NCBI GenBank assembly: GCA_003427395.1
Contig: BFEA01000057.1
Coordinates: 2,204,669-2,233,788, forward strand
From: Chara braunii
Lineage: Eukaryota; Streptophyta; Charophyceae; Charales; Characeae
Direction of reading: 5' to 3'
Length of the DNA stretch: 29,120 nt
Below the pieces are notes generated by a model. The model ran no database searches and was not told the origin of the DNA. It saw only the letters and a program-made list of their open reading frames with translations. This document shows positions 18,745 through 28,711 of the stretch, one piece after another. How positions within the stretch are numbered: position 1 is the first letter of the stretch; every line of letters starts with the position of its first letter. The position numbers and the translations under genes are program-made.

Positions 18745-21700
18745 ATAAGGATGCCTAGGCCAAGGGAAAAATGAGCCATGACAAGCCCAAAGGGCTAGAA
18801 AAGAGTGATTTCGGTATGGGGCAAATAGAGACGGTAAACGGTAACCGTGAGATAAGATCTCGTGGCGAAGAATAATCGACACACATGGGGCACTTGGGAA
18901 AGAGATATTTGAACTTACAAAGGCAAGGAGATCCCAAAATAAAAATGAGACTTCGACCGGGACGATGCCGGGGACTCAATGGGCCCATATAAAAATAGAT
19001 GAAAAAGAGGATATGCGCCATCGGGACTACCGACGGAACAAAAAAATGGAACTAATCCAGGAAGAGTGGCGGGGACTTGACTTGTCCCAAGGCAACCATG
19101 AGCCAACATGAAAAATGGTCACACGAAGCAAATGGGACCGTCGAGATCAAAGATCTAGATGGTGGAAAATATCAGCACCACTAGTGCAAGCACTAGTGGG
19201 ATCAAGTGGGAGAGCCGTGAGAGAAAGAAAGCAAAATAATGATGGTGGAAGGGTTGCCCAATAGTCTGGGGTATCTGGGACTAGCTAGGCATGAGAAAAT
19301 AGAGCCCCGAGGGGCTCAACATGAGAAAAAGGCTGTCAAAAAAAAAACGGAGCAAAAGGGGTCCAAAATTGAGGCTAACGGAGGTAAAATGAAGCCCCCT
19401 TGAGTATGGGGGCTTCATTATTGTAATCCGAGATATAACGGTCAACTATTGAGTCTAAATTTGGCTATAGATGAAGATCCATGGTCTAGAAAAGGACTCA
19501 ACAGGCACTTGACACTTGTCACATCTGAAATAAAAGAAAAGAAAAGAAAAAAAGAGAGAAAATGGAGGGAGAATGAGACAAATGGGGAGAAAAGAGTGGA
19601 GGAGAATGTGCTGACCTATTAGGACTGGCACAGTAGGGACCGACAGGTCCCTATTGTGACCTCATCCCTCCTAGAATTGAGGAGGACAATCCGGATGGCA
19701 GAGATATAGCTCTTGGGGCAATATCTTTACAAAATCTGAATTAAAAAGAAAAAAATGAAAGAAAATGCAAAGAAAAAATGACCGGTTTTCTTTTGGGTCA
19801 TGGATCTGAGATTCAGATTCATGGAGGAGGGAATATGGTCGTTTTTTATGAGGCCTACTCAAACGGCCAACCGCAGAATGAGTTGGCAGTCCAAAATGGA
19901 AAGAAGCAAAAGAGAGAAAATAACAAAATTGTGCATTTGGCCCAAACGGAGGGCCAGATGCACCAAAAATTGAAAAAAGAGAGCTTAGGGCCTCAATTTT
20001 GAAGCAAAGACTCCTTGGGGTTGGCACGGAATATTGTTGGCCTTGGATCTTAGCCAGATCCAAGGTTGAAAAGGCACCGAGGTTTGGGAAAATACCTCGG
20101 CCTACCAAAAATGAGGTAGAAACTGAAAAAAATCATTTTTCTCTCAAGTGAGGCTGCCCCTTGGGCATTAGGACCCAAGAGGGGCAACATTTTGAAAAGG
20201 AAAAAGAAGTTGAAGGAGACCAAGAGGCAGTTCGAGTTGGTACCAACCACTCCGACTGGATGTACTTGGCCAGAATAAGGCCCAGGTATCCTCGGAAGGG
20301 CCTAGTGGTGAATTTTTGCCTTGGGGGGTACCTTGGTTCTCCTCAAGGCACATGGGGAGGCCCATGGGCTGGCCGGAGTGCTGGTTTCAGCCTACATAAG
20401 CTGAGGATTCAGTCCGCCACACTCACATTTGCATGAGGAGTGCCCATGCTGCCCAAGTGAGCTCATAGGAACACTTCTCTCACTTGGAGAGAGGAGAGGG
20501 GAACCACTGCCAGCTTCGGAGCTTAGAGGAGACTGTGGGCTAGTGTGGGAGCTCTAGAGGGTAGTGGTAGTGAGGCTGGCCTAGGGAGGTGATCCGCCAT
20601 AGCCCTCAGGCTGTGAGGAAGGAGGAGAGGCTAGAGAGATCCCCATTAGCCCTCCTAGAGGGGAGGACTCCATAGCCATAGTGGAAGAAGCTTGCAATAG
20701 TTTGGGAGAGGTTGAGAGAGAAAGGAGAAGAGGGGCTTGAGGAAGGAGAAAGTAATAGCTAAGGTGACACTTGTGCAAGAAAGGAGGGGGCTTCATCAAG
20801 ATTGGTGCTCCAACTCCAAGATACTAAGGAGGGAACGGACGGTGAAAAAAAATTGTCCTCACTTGGTGGGGAAAGTGGGCAAGGGGAGGGTTGTCGGTCC
20901 CTTGTGCCGCCGAGAAGGAAAGGAAAAGACACGTAAGCGATTGAGAGAAGTGAAGTCCGGAAAAAGGACTAGACAAAGTTGGTACTTAAAGCAAGGTCAG
21001 ATTGAGTCAACCATCACCCCGACCGCATGACTAAGAAGAAGAGATTGGCTTGGATTGAGAAAAAGGAAAGGAAAGCACAAAGGGCCAAGGAAAACGAACT
21101 TAGGCTTGTGGGAGGGATTATGTGTTGACCCCATGTGGGGGATGGCTTGCATAAATTGTGTTGAATGTGCAAGTAAGTAGACTAAAAAGACATTAAGTGG
21201 TGAAGGGTCCCGGAAACGTCGGGCGACAAACAGAGAATGGGGCTAAGGACAAACGAGTTGTGAACTTAACCTTCGCCCTTGAATAATTGCTTGAGGATGT
21301 TTGTGTGAAGCAAGGTCGACTATAGCAAATGGCAAAGACATACGGCGGCTGAGAAGGTCGCCTAGACTAAGATGAAAAACAAAATTGGGCATATATGCGG
21401 GATGGGGCCCCGAAAGGACTAAGGGGTGTATAGGAGAATGCGAGAGTTGGATGAAGAAAGGATATGCATAATGTATGTGATAGCCAAAGTCACGTGTAGT
21501 TTGGACGGAAGGTAGTCGCGGCCCGACAAGGCTACAGGGACTCTCCGCTTAGTAAATGGACACGTGACCCAAGGATGACGCTTGGTCACGCATAAAAGAA
21601 GAGAAAACTCTCAATAAACTCCCTGGACGGCTTGTGTATTGGAAGGAGCTATTGCATGACAACACATCATAGCATGAAGAAAATTGCACTTTACGAAAAG

Positions 21701-21919
21701 ATTGGCGAGTCTACCATCGGGCGAGAGGGCGGAGCTACATCCCCAATGCCTAAGCTCTCTCGCAAAATGGCCCATCCCCATCCATCACAAACACTAGGTG
21801 GTGGTGCCCCTGTGAGGAACGCTCCGCGCCCTGAGCATAAGATTGGTGTGGAGCAGAGCAAACTGGGACCCGCAGTGGGTCGACTCAGGTTCGAAAGTCT
21901 AACAGGATAGGGCCCTACA

Positions 21920-21984
21920 CCGGTCTTGCCATTCGCCCAAAAGCACGAACAAACTTTCAACGCATTCACAATCTGGTAACTCAA
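21920..21984 (-). pseudogene. Displaced upstream piece of the minus-strand gag
   Basis: The minus-strand frame here reads YQIVNALKVCSCFWANGKTG up to the giant element's edge. In the same frame the reading continues at 3313 as LVKRST once the element and one copy of CCGG are removed. The piece includes the right-hand target duplication CCGG at 21920-21923. The true start codon is unclear: upstream lies an AT-rich stretch with TATATATA (21989-21996). Confidence 0.5.
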
Positions 21985-22246
21985 CTGTATATATAAGCAT
22001 CGGCGTCATGATACACGTGTTGTTCTAATGTATATGTCTTTTCATCTACCTAATCCAATATGACCGTCGTTACTTGTCATATCAATCAAATAAAAAACGA
22101 AGTTTGTCGTTTTGCCTGGATCATTAGCCTGCACCTAACCTAGGTTAGTTCATTAAGGACCCCGGTAGGCAGCTACCTAAAAGACATTGAGTGTTCTTTC
22201 CCGTACGCGGGAAGGGAACTGAGACATAAAGTCCCATTCCTAGTCA
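21985..22246. other. Non-coding stretch between gag fragment and pol pseudogene
   Basis: AT-rich. It contains TATATATA at 21989-21996 and a perfect 14-base palindrome CTAACCTAGGTTAG at 22135-22148. The two retroelement remnants on either side are on opposite strands, so an element boundary must lie here; I could not find LTR ends. Confidence 0.4.
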
Positions 22247-22489
22247 GTGATGATCTCCCTATGGATAATCTTGCTGGGTATGTACTATCTTTCGGTTGCA
22301 CAACCTGAGTTTGACTGGGACCGTAAAGTGGTCAAACACACTTTGCCCGAAGGGGGGACAACCAAATTACCTAAGTATAAAGCTAGTAGTCCGATCGAGT
22401 CCTACAGATGCATGTGTGCGACCTCATTCTATAATTATTATAAGCAAGATTTGAAGGAGGGCATGTACTTAGTATATGTCTCTGCAGAG

Positions 22490-23230
22490 GGCGAGCCGGT
22501 GAAAATGCCTCCAAAGATAGAGAGAGTTGTCGTTAGGTACCCTGATCTATTTGAAGAGCCAAAAGGGGTTGTTGAGAGGGAGGTCATCCACGCGATAGAG
22601 ATTATCCCAGGGTCTAGTATTCTGAAGGGTAAGATCTATCAGATATCTCCAGCAGAGCTTGATGAGCTTCGCCGACAACTCAAGGATCTCATAGAGAAGG
22701 GTTGGATCCGACCGAGTGTTTCCCCTTACGGGTCTCTTATCCTATTTGTACCAACGAAGGGGGGAACATTAAGGATGTGCATGGACTATAGGGATCTCAA
22801 TGTCATTGCTGTGAAGAACACAGAGCCCCTACCCCGCATCAATGACTTATTGGACCGAGTGCAAGGGTGTCGGTAGTAAGATCTGAAGTCCGGGTACCAT
22901 CAAATTGCAATCCGGCCCGAGGATCAACACAAAACCGCTTTTCAGACCAGGTGCGGCTTGTACGAGTTTGTGGTGATGCCTTTCGGCCTTTGTAATGCTC
23001 CTGGCGCCTTTCGGCACGCTATGAACCAGATTTCTCATGACTACTTGGACAAGTTTGTCATCGTGTACCTTGATGACATACTTCTCTTTAGTAGGATTGT
23101 TGAGGATCATGTAGCCTATTTAGACAAATTTCTTGGTCTCCTTCGGCAGCACTAGTTCAAGATCAATCGGGAGGAGTGCGAGTTTGGCCACACCCAGATT
23201 TTGTACCTGGGTCATTAGATTTCCGCGTAG
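22490..23230 (+). pseudogene. Reverse transcriptase domain of pol
   Basis: Landmarks in order: LRRQLKDLIEKGWIRPSVSP, then LRMCMDYRDLN, the first catalytic Asp in DLKSGYHQIAIRPED (codon 22880), YEFVVMPFGLCNAPGAFRHAM, and the catalytic YLDD box in FVIVYLDDILLFS (23066-23077). Two adjacent stops (22874-22879) sit where a few residues before DLKSGYHQI have been lost. TAG codons at 23153, 23216 and 23228 stand where related elements have Gln or Glu. Active-site residues are therefore preserved while the frame is closed. Confidence 0.9.
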
Positions 23231-24451
23231 GGATTGACGCACGATGACGTGAAGGTGGCCAACATTCATGACTGGCCGCGTCCTCAATCTGTGACTGAGA
23301 TGAGGTCCTTCTTGGGGATGACCAGCTACTGCCGCAATTTTGTGAAGAACTATAGCATAGTGGCCGCACCTTTGACGAACCTCACACGCCTTGATACCCT
23401 GTGGGAGTGGACAGACAAGTGTGAGGCTGCTTTCAGACATCTGAAGCATGCCCTGGCACACCAGGAGGTCTTGAAACTTCCTGATGCGTAGAAAGCTTTT
23501 GTTGTGACCACGGATGCCAGCCAATATGGCATTGGTGCCTTGCTTGCGCAGCAGGAGGAGAAAAAGTTGAGGCCCGTAGAGTACATGTCCAAAAAGATGC
23601 CTTCTCAAAAGTTGGCTAAGTCCACCTATGAGAAGGAACTCAATGCGATGTATAAAGCGCTGACCCATTGAAGGCACTATCTCCTTGGGAGATTTTTCTA
23701 CGTCAGGACTAATCATCAGACCCTAAGGTGGATGAGAACACAGCCTGTACTCTCCAACGCCTTGAAACGCTTGATTGAAGTCGTAGAACAATATGACTTT
23801 GAACCTCAGGACATCAAAGGGGAGTACAACAATGTTGTTGATACGTTGTCGCGTAGACCAGACTTCCTTGGTGCACTGATCACTGAGTTTGGGCTTGCAG
23901 ACAATGTTACTCAGTCCTTGGTGGAAGCCTACCTCGAGGATCAGTTCATGGCAAAGATCATACGCAAACTCGAGGCGAAGGACAAAGTGACTTATGATGA
24001 GTTTGTGTTGAGGCCCGTACAGTACATGTCGAAAAAAATGCCTTCTCAAAAGTTGGCTAAGTCCACCTATGAGAAGGAACTCAATGCGATGTATAAAGCG
24101 CTGACCCAGTGGAGGCACTATCTCCTTGGGAGATTCTTCTACGTCAGGACTGATCATCAAGCCCTGAGGTGGATGAGAACACAACCTGTACTCTCCAACG
24201 CCTTGAAACGCTGGACTGAAGTCGTAGAACAGTATGACTTTGAACCTCAGGACATCAAAGGGGAGTACAACAAGGTTGTTGATGCGCTGTTGCGTAGACC
24301 AGACTTCCTTGGTGCACTGATCATTGAGTTTGGGCTTGCGGACAATGTTACTCAGTCCTTGGTGGAAGCCTACCTCGAGGATCAGTTCATGGCAAAGATC
24401 ATATGCAGACTCGAGGCGAAGGACAAAGTGACTTATGATGAGTTTGTGTTG
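23231..24451 (+). pseudogene. RNase H domain of pol with duplicated C-terminal half
   Basis: After the RT thumb (MRSFLGMTSYCRNFVKNYS) the RNase H starts with TTDASQYGIGALLAQ (catalytic Asp codon 23513). The YEKELNAM glutamate region and the RHYLLGRFFYVRT segment follow. The first copy has a TGA at 23669-23671 where Trp is expected and TNH at 23708-23716, where the family has TDH. A second copy begins at 24011 and restores both (WRHYLLG, TDH at 24152-24154), but reads VDALLR instead of VDTLSR. Each copy thus carries different lesions. Confidence 0.85.
23570..24451 (+). repeat. 441-base in-frame tandem duplication within pol
   Basis: The unit 23570-24010 repeats at 24011-24451. It begins AGGCCCGTA(G/C)AGTACATGTC and ends GAGTTTGTGTTG. 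441 bases equal 147 codons, so the frame is kept. Differences between copies are few point changes. Confidence 0.95.
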
Positions 24452-25580
24452 GTCGATGGCTTGCTGTTCCTTGAGAAGGTCGGGAATGAACGTTTGTAAG
24501 TGCCAAGTAGAGAGTCTTTGCGTAGTTTGTTTTTAGGAGAAAGCCACGACGCCACTGGACATTTTGGGTATAAGAAAACTGCAGCTAATCTACGGTAGTG
24601 TTTTTTGTGGGCCACGATGCTGAAGGATGCCAAACTGTATGTCGAGACCTGTCAAGTTTGTCAACGTGACAAGCCTCGCACACAGCCACCTCTTGGGCTG
24701 CTCAAGCCCTTTTCGGTTTCGGAGAGGCCAGGTGAAAGCTTGTCCATGGATCTCGTGGATACGCTAATTACCAGCAAGAGTGGCATGCGACACATCTTCG
24801 TTATTGTGGATAGGTTTAGCAAGTACGCTAGGTTAGTGGCCATGCCGGAAATAGCACAGACCGAGTATGTTATCAGACTGTTCAAGGAGAACTGGGTAAG
24901 AGATTTTGGCCTACCAAAGTCTATTGTCAGTGAGAGGGATGTGCGTTTCACTAGTGAATTATGGAAATCTGCAGCTGCTGAGCAAGGGACACAACTGCAA
25001 ATGACCTCCAGTAACCACCCAGAAGCAAACGGTCAGGCCGAGCAAATGAACCGCGTTGTGCAACATCTATCGAGGCATTTTATTAAGCCCAATCAGGTAG
25101 ACTAGGCTGAAAAGCTCGCTCTCGTCGCCAGCCTGTATAACAATGCAGTCCCCAGCGCCACGGGAGTTAGTCCAAATGAGCTACTCCTGACATTCAAGCC
25201 TAGACTGCCCCTAAACCTCCTACTACCCGAGAGTCAGCCGGCTGCTGCCCCAGGCACTTTAGAATTTGCCTATTGATACGAACGCCTGATGCAGCAAGCT
25301 AGAGAACAAATGCACAAAGCACAAGCGGTGATGATTGAATCAGAAAACCGACATCGCCGCCCATCTACATTTCAGGTAGGGGACAGAGTCTGGGTCAAAG
25401 CTTCTGAACTGGGACAGGAGCATGGGATTTCCCGCAAGCTCATGCCACAGTATTTTGGACCGTGGGAGGTACTTGATATCGTTGGGGAAGACCCTGGCGG
25501 ACCATCCTACGTTATTCGAATCACTGGGCGCCTTCTCATTTACCCTGTCTTCCACGCCTCCAACGTGCACCCTTCAAGGA
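24452..25580 (+). pseudogene. Integrase domain of pol
   Basis: The zinc-binding N-terminus has His residues in SHDATGHFGY and the pair CQVC (ETCQVCQRDKP). The catalytic core shows the first Asp in SMDLVDTLI (24749-24751). The second catalytic position lies in VSERDVRFTSELW, where Glu (24932-24934) replaces the usual Asp of the SDRD motif. The catalytic Glu is in HPEANGQAEQMN (25040-25042), with 35 residues between the second and third positions. The C-terminal part has FQVGDRVWVKA and KLMPQYFGPWEVLDIVG, typical of Ty3 integrases. Stops: TAA 24497, TAG 24596, TAG 25103 (Trp expected), TGA 25274. Confidence 0.9.
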
Positions 25581-25584
25581 AACT

Positions 25585-25953
25585 GATCAATTTCCATCTC
25601 GTCAGTCAATGCTGTCCCCAACCATGGATGGAGAGGTCAACATCGACGACATCGTGGATCACAGAGAAATGCCGGTTCCAAGACCAACAGGCAGGGGCCG
25701 TCCTCCGAAGCCGAAGCTGCAATATCGTGATCGGTTCAGACATCACACTGATCCAAAGGAGGACAGATGGTTTACACGGGAGGAACTGATGCAGACCGCT
25801 CCACAGGTTGTCGCTCACTGTGAGAAGTTGCTGCAGAAAGGAAAGCGCCAGATTGAGCGAACTTCTACTGTCGAAGTATGGAGGAGGGAATGCGAGGCTC
25901 AAGGCCTCGGTAAGCCCTACTGGGCCCTGTTTCAGCCAGAACGGCTGCCCTAA
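25585..25953 (+). pseudogene. Chromodomain at the end of pol
   Basis: The reading frame is one base off the preceding integrase. VNIDDIVDHREMPV, a GRGRPPKPKLQYRDRF stretch, then TDPKEDRWFTREELMQTAPQ resemble the integrase-linked chromodomain that directs chromoviruses to particular chromatin. It ends with a TAA at 25951-25953. It would be open as a separate ORF from about 25609, but biologically it is the tail of pol. Confidence 0.75.
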
Positions 25954-27600
25954 GTGAAGGTGGGCCTGACAAGTGACGGGAGGCCTATTTTGGGTTTGGA
26001 CTCAGCTGGGAAATTCAGGCAGTTGCGTAGCGCCAGTTGGTTGAGTGAGCCCAGGGTCTGCCTGCCTTTTTTCAAATGTATCGAGGTAGGCCCTGGGCCA
26101 GGCACGTGGAATGAACTGAACACAGGCCGCTGGCAGTTGGACACGGGTAACCTCCCCAGGCCCTGTGGAAGACTCCTCGGGACGGGCTCAGCCACTTGGG
26201 GCCTGCCCGAAGTTTCCGTGGGGAGGCCCAGGCCAGCCAGGCCGCCACGACTGGCAGCCGCATTCCATATAGGAGAGGGCCTGGCTGCGGGCTCGACATT
26301 CGGGCACTTGCTACATACTGCACAAGCGCTGCTGCGTTATCAGCAGGCAACCGCCCACGCGCTCATGGGCGAGCAGGGCACACGCAGGCAGCCATAGCTG
26401 AGCTGGCCTGCGAGATGCTGGATGGGGCGCATGGTGGTCCTTGGGTGCACGTGGCATCTGTGTGGGGGATCGAGGTTGTGAGTGAAGTGTGAGACATACC
26501 TGGTGCTCGAGGCGAACAGCATTGGCCGAGATCTGCTCGTACTTTGGGAAGCTCTTGACGTCACCAGCAGCATTGTAGATAGGCTAGATAGGATCTGCCA
26601 TTCATAGTCTGGGCGCTGAGCGCCAGATAGGGAATCAACACTGGTTCATTGTTGATGATGATGAGACTATTCATAGTCTGCTTTTGGTTCGAGGTCACGA
26701 CTATCTGGTTTCATGTGTATGATGCTGCTTGGTTTCTGGAATTCACTATCACTCATTTTCCTTGCCGTTTTCTTTTTCATTTGTCTGCCCTCGAACTCGA
26801 AATGGGCGTTGATCTCATAACTGCACAATGTGATCTTTGGGCTGTTTCACATCATACAGAAATCGGAAGTTGCGGATGTAAAGTACATGCACTTCAAGGA
26901 CTACGAAGCTGCCCTGCTTGCACATGATCCACACTATGTGCCCCAGTCTTTGGACAGAGGCTATCATCAGCTGTTTGATATATTGAGGCAAAGGTAAGAA
27001 ACACATAAAAAAAGGAAAAAAGAACCACATCACTCTGAAATGCTTAGAGTCCTCTTTCCAGCCTCTCCCTCTTTCTCTGCGATAATGTTGGTGTGTTTAG
27101 TATGTATACTGTAAAAGCAACATCGACCAGACCCTGTTGAACTGTGTCCCGGCCTGTGTACGGGAATCTGAGAATGGATGTTATTATTGTTATATCAAAA
27201 AATACAAAAGTCTTGTTGTGGTGTTGGTATGGGCTTACCTGAGTGAATTTCACCAATATACCTTGATTTCCATACAACTCCAGCCTCTCTTTTTTGTATT
27301 GGCACATTGTGTCTTCCATGAGAGTCCCTGGTGGAGGAGTGTGGCATACTGTGCACCACACGGGCCTGCAGGGCCTGACCAGGCGGAATAAGGGCCCTCC
27401 AGGCCCTGTGTCGTTTCAGCCTAAAAGCCGAAAAAGGAGGGCCATTTTCAGGCCCTCATAAGTCGACCTTTCCTGAAACTTAGGCGCCGGACCAGGGATA
27501 AGCCCAGGCCACGTTTAGGCCCGTTTCAAGACAACCTTTTTTTGAACTTCAGCGCCAGGGTCTGGCACGATTCGGCATTGGCAAGAGCAGCCTCCCAGCT
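25954..27600. other. Post-pol stretch without a recognised gene
   Basis: The GC-rich first part (25954-26600) has one open frame of 147 codons with no recognisable motif. The middle part is AT-richer. 27360-27560 has two diverged direct copies of a block reading AGGCCC...ACCTTTCCTGAAACTTAGG then CGCC. This may be the start of an LTR or 3' non-coding region; I could not place an LTR start. Confidence 0.4.
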
Positions 27601-27626
27601 GGACCAGCACTATATAGTACTGGTCC
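27601..27626 (+). promoter_or_regulatory. TATA box inside a 26-base near-perfect palindrome
   Basis: GGACCAG (27601-27607) and CTGGTCC (27620-27626) are exact reverse complements, and the centre ACTATATAGT is itself palindromic. Only one pair of positions breaks the symmetry. TATATAG at 27611-27617 is a plausible core promoter for the LTR-like region that ends at 28694. Confidence 0.5.
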
Positions 27627-27889
27627 GCCCTGCAGGCTGCAGGCAAGAGGCAGTTGAGGAGGCAGTCTTCAGGATTCGGCAGCAGCACTCTGAGGGAGCG
27701 CTGCAGTAGTAGTACCTAGCGATAGGAGTTGTCTTCAGCGCTGGGCGCTGTTAGGATCTTACAGTAGCGTTGGGAGAGAGGAGAGTGGCGGAGGCCAGGG
27801 AGACTACCTGGGAGCTTACCTGTGGCACCATAGCTCCAGCTTCGTCTTCGATGTACCTGCAACAAGGCGCCACCTTCACAGGTTAGTAC

Positions 27890-28041
27890 CGGGCTGAGAG
27901 AGAGAGAGAGTTCTTCTTCTTCCTCTTCTAAGTCCACCATCTCTCCCTCACCCTCTCTCTACCTGACTTCTCGGTATCGACAGACTACGCGCGCGCGCGC
28001 ACGTGCACAAGAGAGAGAGAGAGGGAGAGAGAGAGAGAGAG
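27890..28041 (+). repeat. (GA)n and (CG)n simple repeats
   Basis: GA runs at about 27896-27911 and 28010-28041, and CGCGCGCGCGC at about 27986-28000, flank a pyrimidine-rich stretch. Confidence 0.9.
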
Positions 28042-28078
28042 ATTTGTGACTTTGGGATGTTGACGACATTTGGATACA

Positions 28079-28668
28079 GACTCGACTTTGGGACAGAGAC
28101 ATTGACAAGGGACTATTTGGGATTGATACCAACGACACTTTTGTGACGACATTCCCATCTCCTCCCCCATCTTTGTCTAATCCCCCTCCTCTTCATCTGT
28201 GTATGCTTGGAGCCTGGCGCACTCTTCCTGTGTACAGCGCCAGGCCCCTTCACACCTCGCGATGATGACGATGTATGTTGGCTCTGCATTGAGACATTGA
28301 TTGGTCGGATCATTGGTATTTTAGCCTTCGGTTGCGCTATCCTGTACTATGTGACAGAGGTTGGTTCTTGTTCGACTCGACTTTGGGACAGAGACATTGA
28401 CAAGGGACTATTTGGAATTGATACCAACGACACTTTTGTGACGACATTCCCATCTCCTCCCCCATCTTCGTCTAATCCCCCTCCTCTTCATCTGTGTATG
28501 CTTGGAGCCTGGCGCACTCTTCCTGTGTACAGCGCCAGCCCCTTCACACCTCGCGATGATGACGATGTATGTTGGCTCTGCATTGAGACATTGATTGGTC
28601 GGATCATTGGTATTATAGCCTTCGGCTGCGCTATCCTGTACTATGTGACAGAGGTCGGTTCTTGTTCT
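28079..28668 (+). repeat. 295-base tandem duplication in the LTR-like region
   Basis: GACTCGACTTTGGGACAGAG at 28079 recurs at 28374, and the two units remain nearly identical to about 28668. A one-base deletion in the second copy (GCCAGCCCC against GCCAGGCCCC) keeps the later half of both copies in the same reading frame. An open plus-strand stretch (28207-28770) therefore contains the peptide DDDDVCWLCIETLIGRIIG twice, each followed by a hydrophobic run. Confidence 0.9.
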
Positions 28669-28693
28669 AGTCTGCACCTTTACGGTATGCAAC

Positions 28694-28711
28694 AGTTTGG
28701 TATCGGAGCGG
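28694..28711 (+). other. LTR end and primer-binding site, tRNA-iMet type
   Basis: GCAACA ends at 28694, then GTT, then TGGTATCGGAGCG from 28698. The sequence TGGTATCAGAGC is the widespread initiator-Met-tRNA primer-binding site of plant LTR elements; here one base differs. So the region ending at 28694 looks like a 5' LTR whose internal part begins here. Confidence 0.55.

Larger units (their letters stand above)
3314..21919 (+). mobile_element. Giant non-autonomous LTR retrotransposon (LARD-like), 18.6 kb
   Basis: Two long direct repeats (3314-8514 and 16853-21919) enclose 8,338 bases. Their ends read TGT(T/C)GGGACC and GGGCCCTACA, giving the short imperfect inverted terminus and TG...CA typical of LTRs. 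CCGG flanks the whole unit. A primer-binding site (8520) and a polypurine tract (16841) sit exactly where reverse transcription needs them and set the plus orientation. I found no RT, RNase H, integrase or protease motifs inside in any frame, so the element would need proteins supplied by another element. The two LTRs differ at roughly 5-9% of positions in samples aligned by eye (about 220 and 160 bases), so the insertion is not recent. LTRs of more than 5 kb are at the upper end of what is known in plants. Internal gap and nested sequence make the original internal length uncertain. Confidence 0.85.
16853..21919 (+). repeat. 3' LTR of the giant element (5,067 bases)
   Basis: It is the partner of 3314-8514. 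It holds the 26-base array (17436-17645), module A (17705-18230), the 162-base hairpin block (18396-18744) and module B (19130-19665), and it retains 115 bases at 20544-20658 that the 5' LTR lost between two CTAG sequences. It ends CCCTACA, followed by CCGG. The last 22 bases before the end include GGTTCGAA, which resembles a tRNA T-arm by chance. Confidence 0.85.
22247..25953 (+). pseudogene. Chromovirus-type (Ty3) pol: RT, RNase H, integrase, chromodomain; 11 stops
   Basis: This polyprotein would copy element RNA into DNA and integrate it. One frame runs from 22247 to about 25580 without an indel that breaks it. It is interrupted by stops at 22874, 22877, 23153, 23216, 23228, 23489, 23669, 24497, 24596, 25103 and 25274 (seven TAG, two TAA, two TGA). 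A one-base loss near 25581-25584 moves the final chromodomain part into another frame, ending at the TAA at 25951. Domain order RT, RNase H, integrase, chromodomain identifies the Ty3 chromovirus group. The protease end of pol is not convincing: the start reads ISLWIILLGMYYLS and FDWDRKVV, resembling the protease-RT junction. Domains are listed separately. Confidence 0.9.

Noticed and set aside
3314-21919. The two 5-kb repeats as an assembly or segmental duplication artefact
   Set aside because: They differ by about 5-9% in sampled stretches, have precise TG...CA ends, a target duplication, and primer and polypurine sites in the right places.
21880-21919. tRNA-like T-arm (GGTTCGAA) at the LTR end
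   Set aside because: No matching anticodon or acceptor stem nearby, and the 5' LTR copy differs (GGCTCGAA).
22874-25276. A genetic code in which TAG is read as an amino acid
   Set aside because: TAA and TGA also interrupt the same frame, and TAG sites correspond to different expected residues (Gln, Glu, Trp).
25954-26397. 147-codon plus-strand ORF after the chromodomain
   Set aside because: No motif, GC-rich sequence that opens several frames on both strands, and placement in post-pol non-coding DNA.
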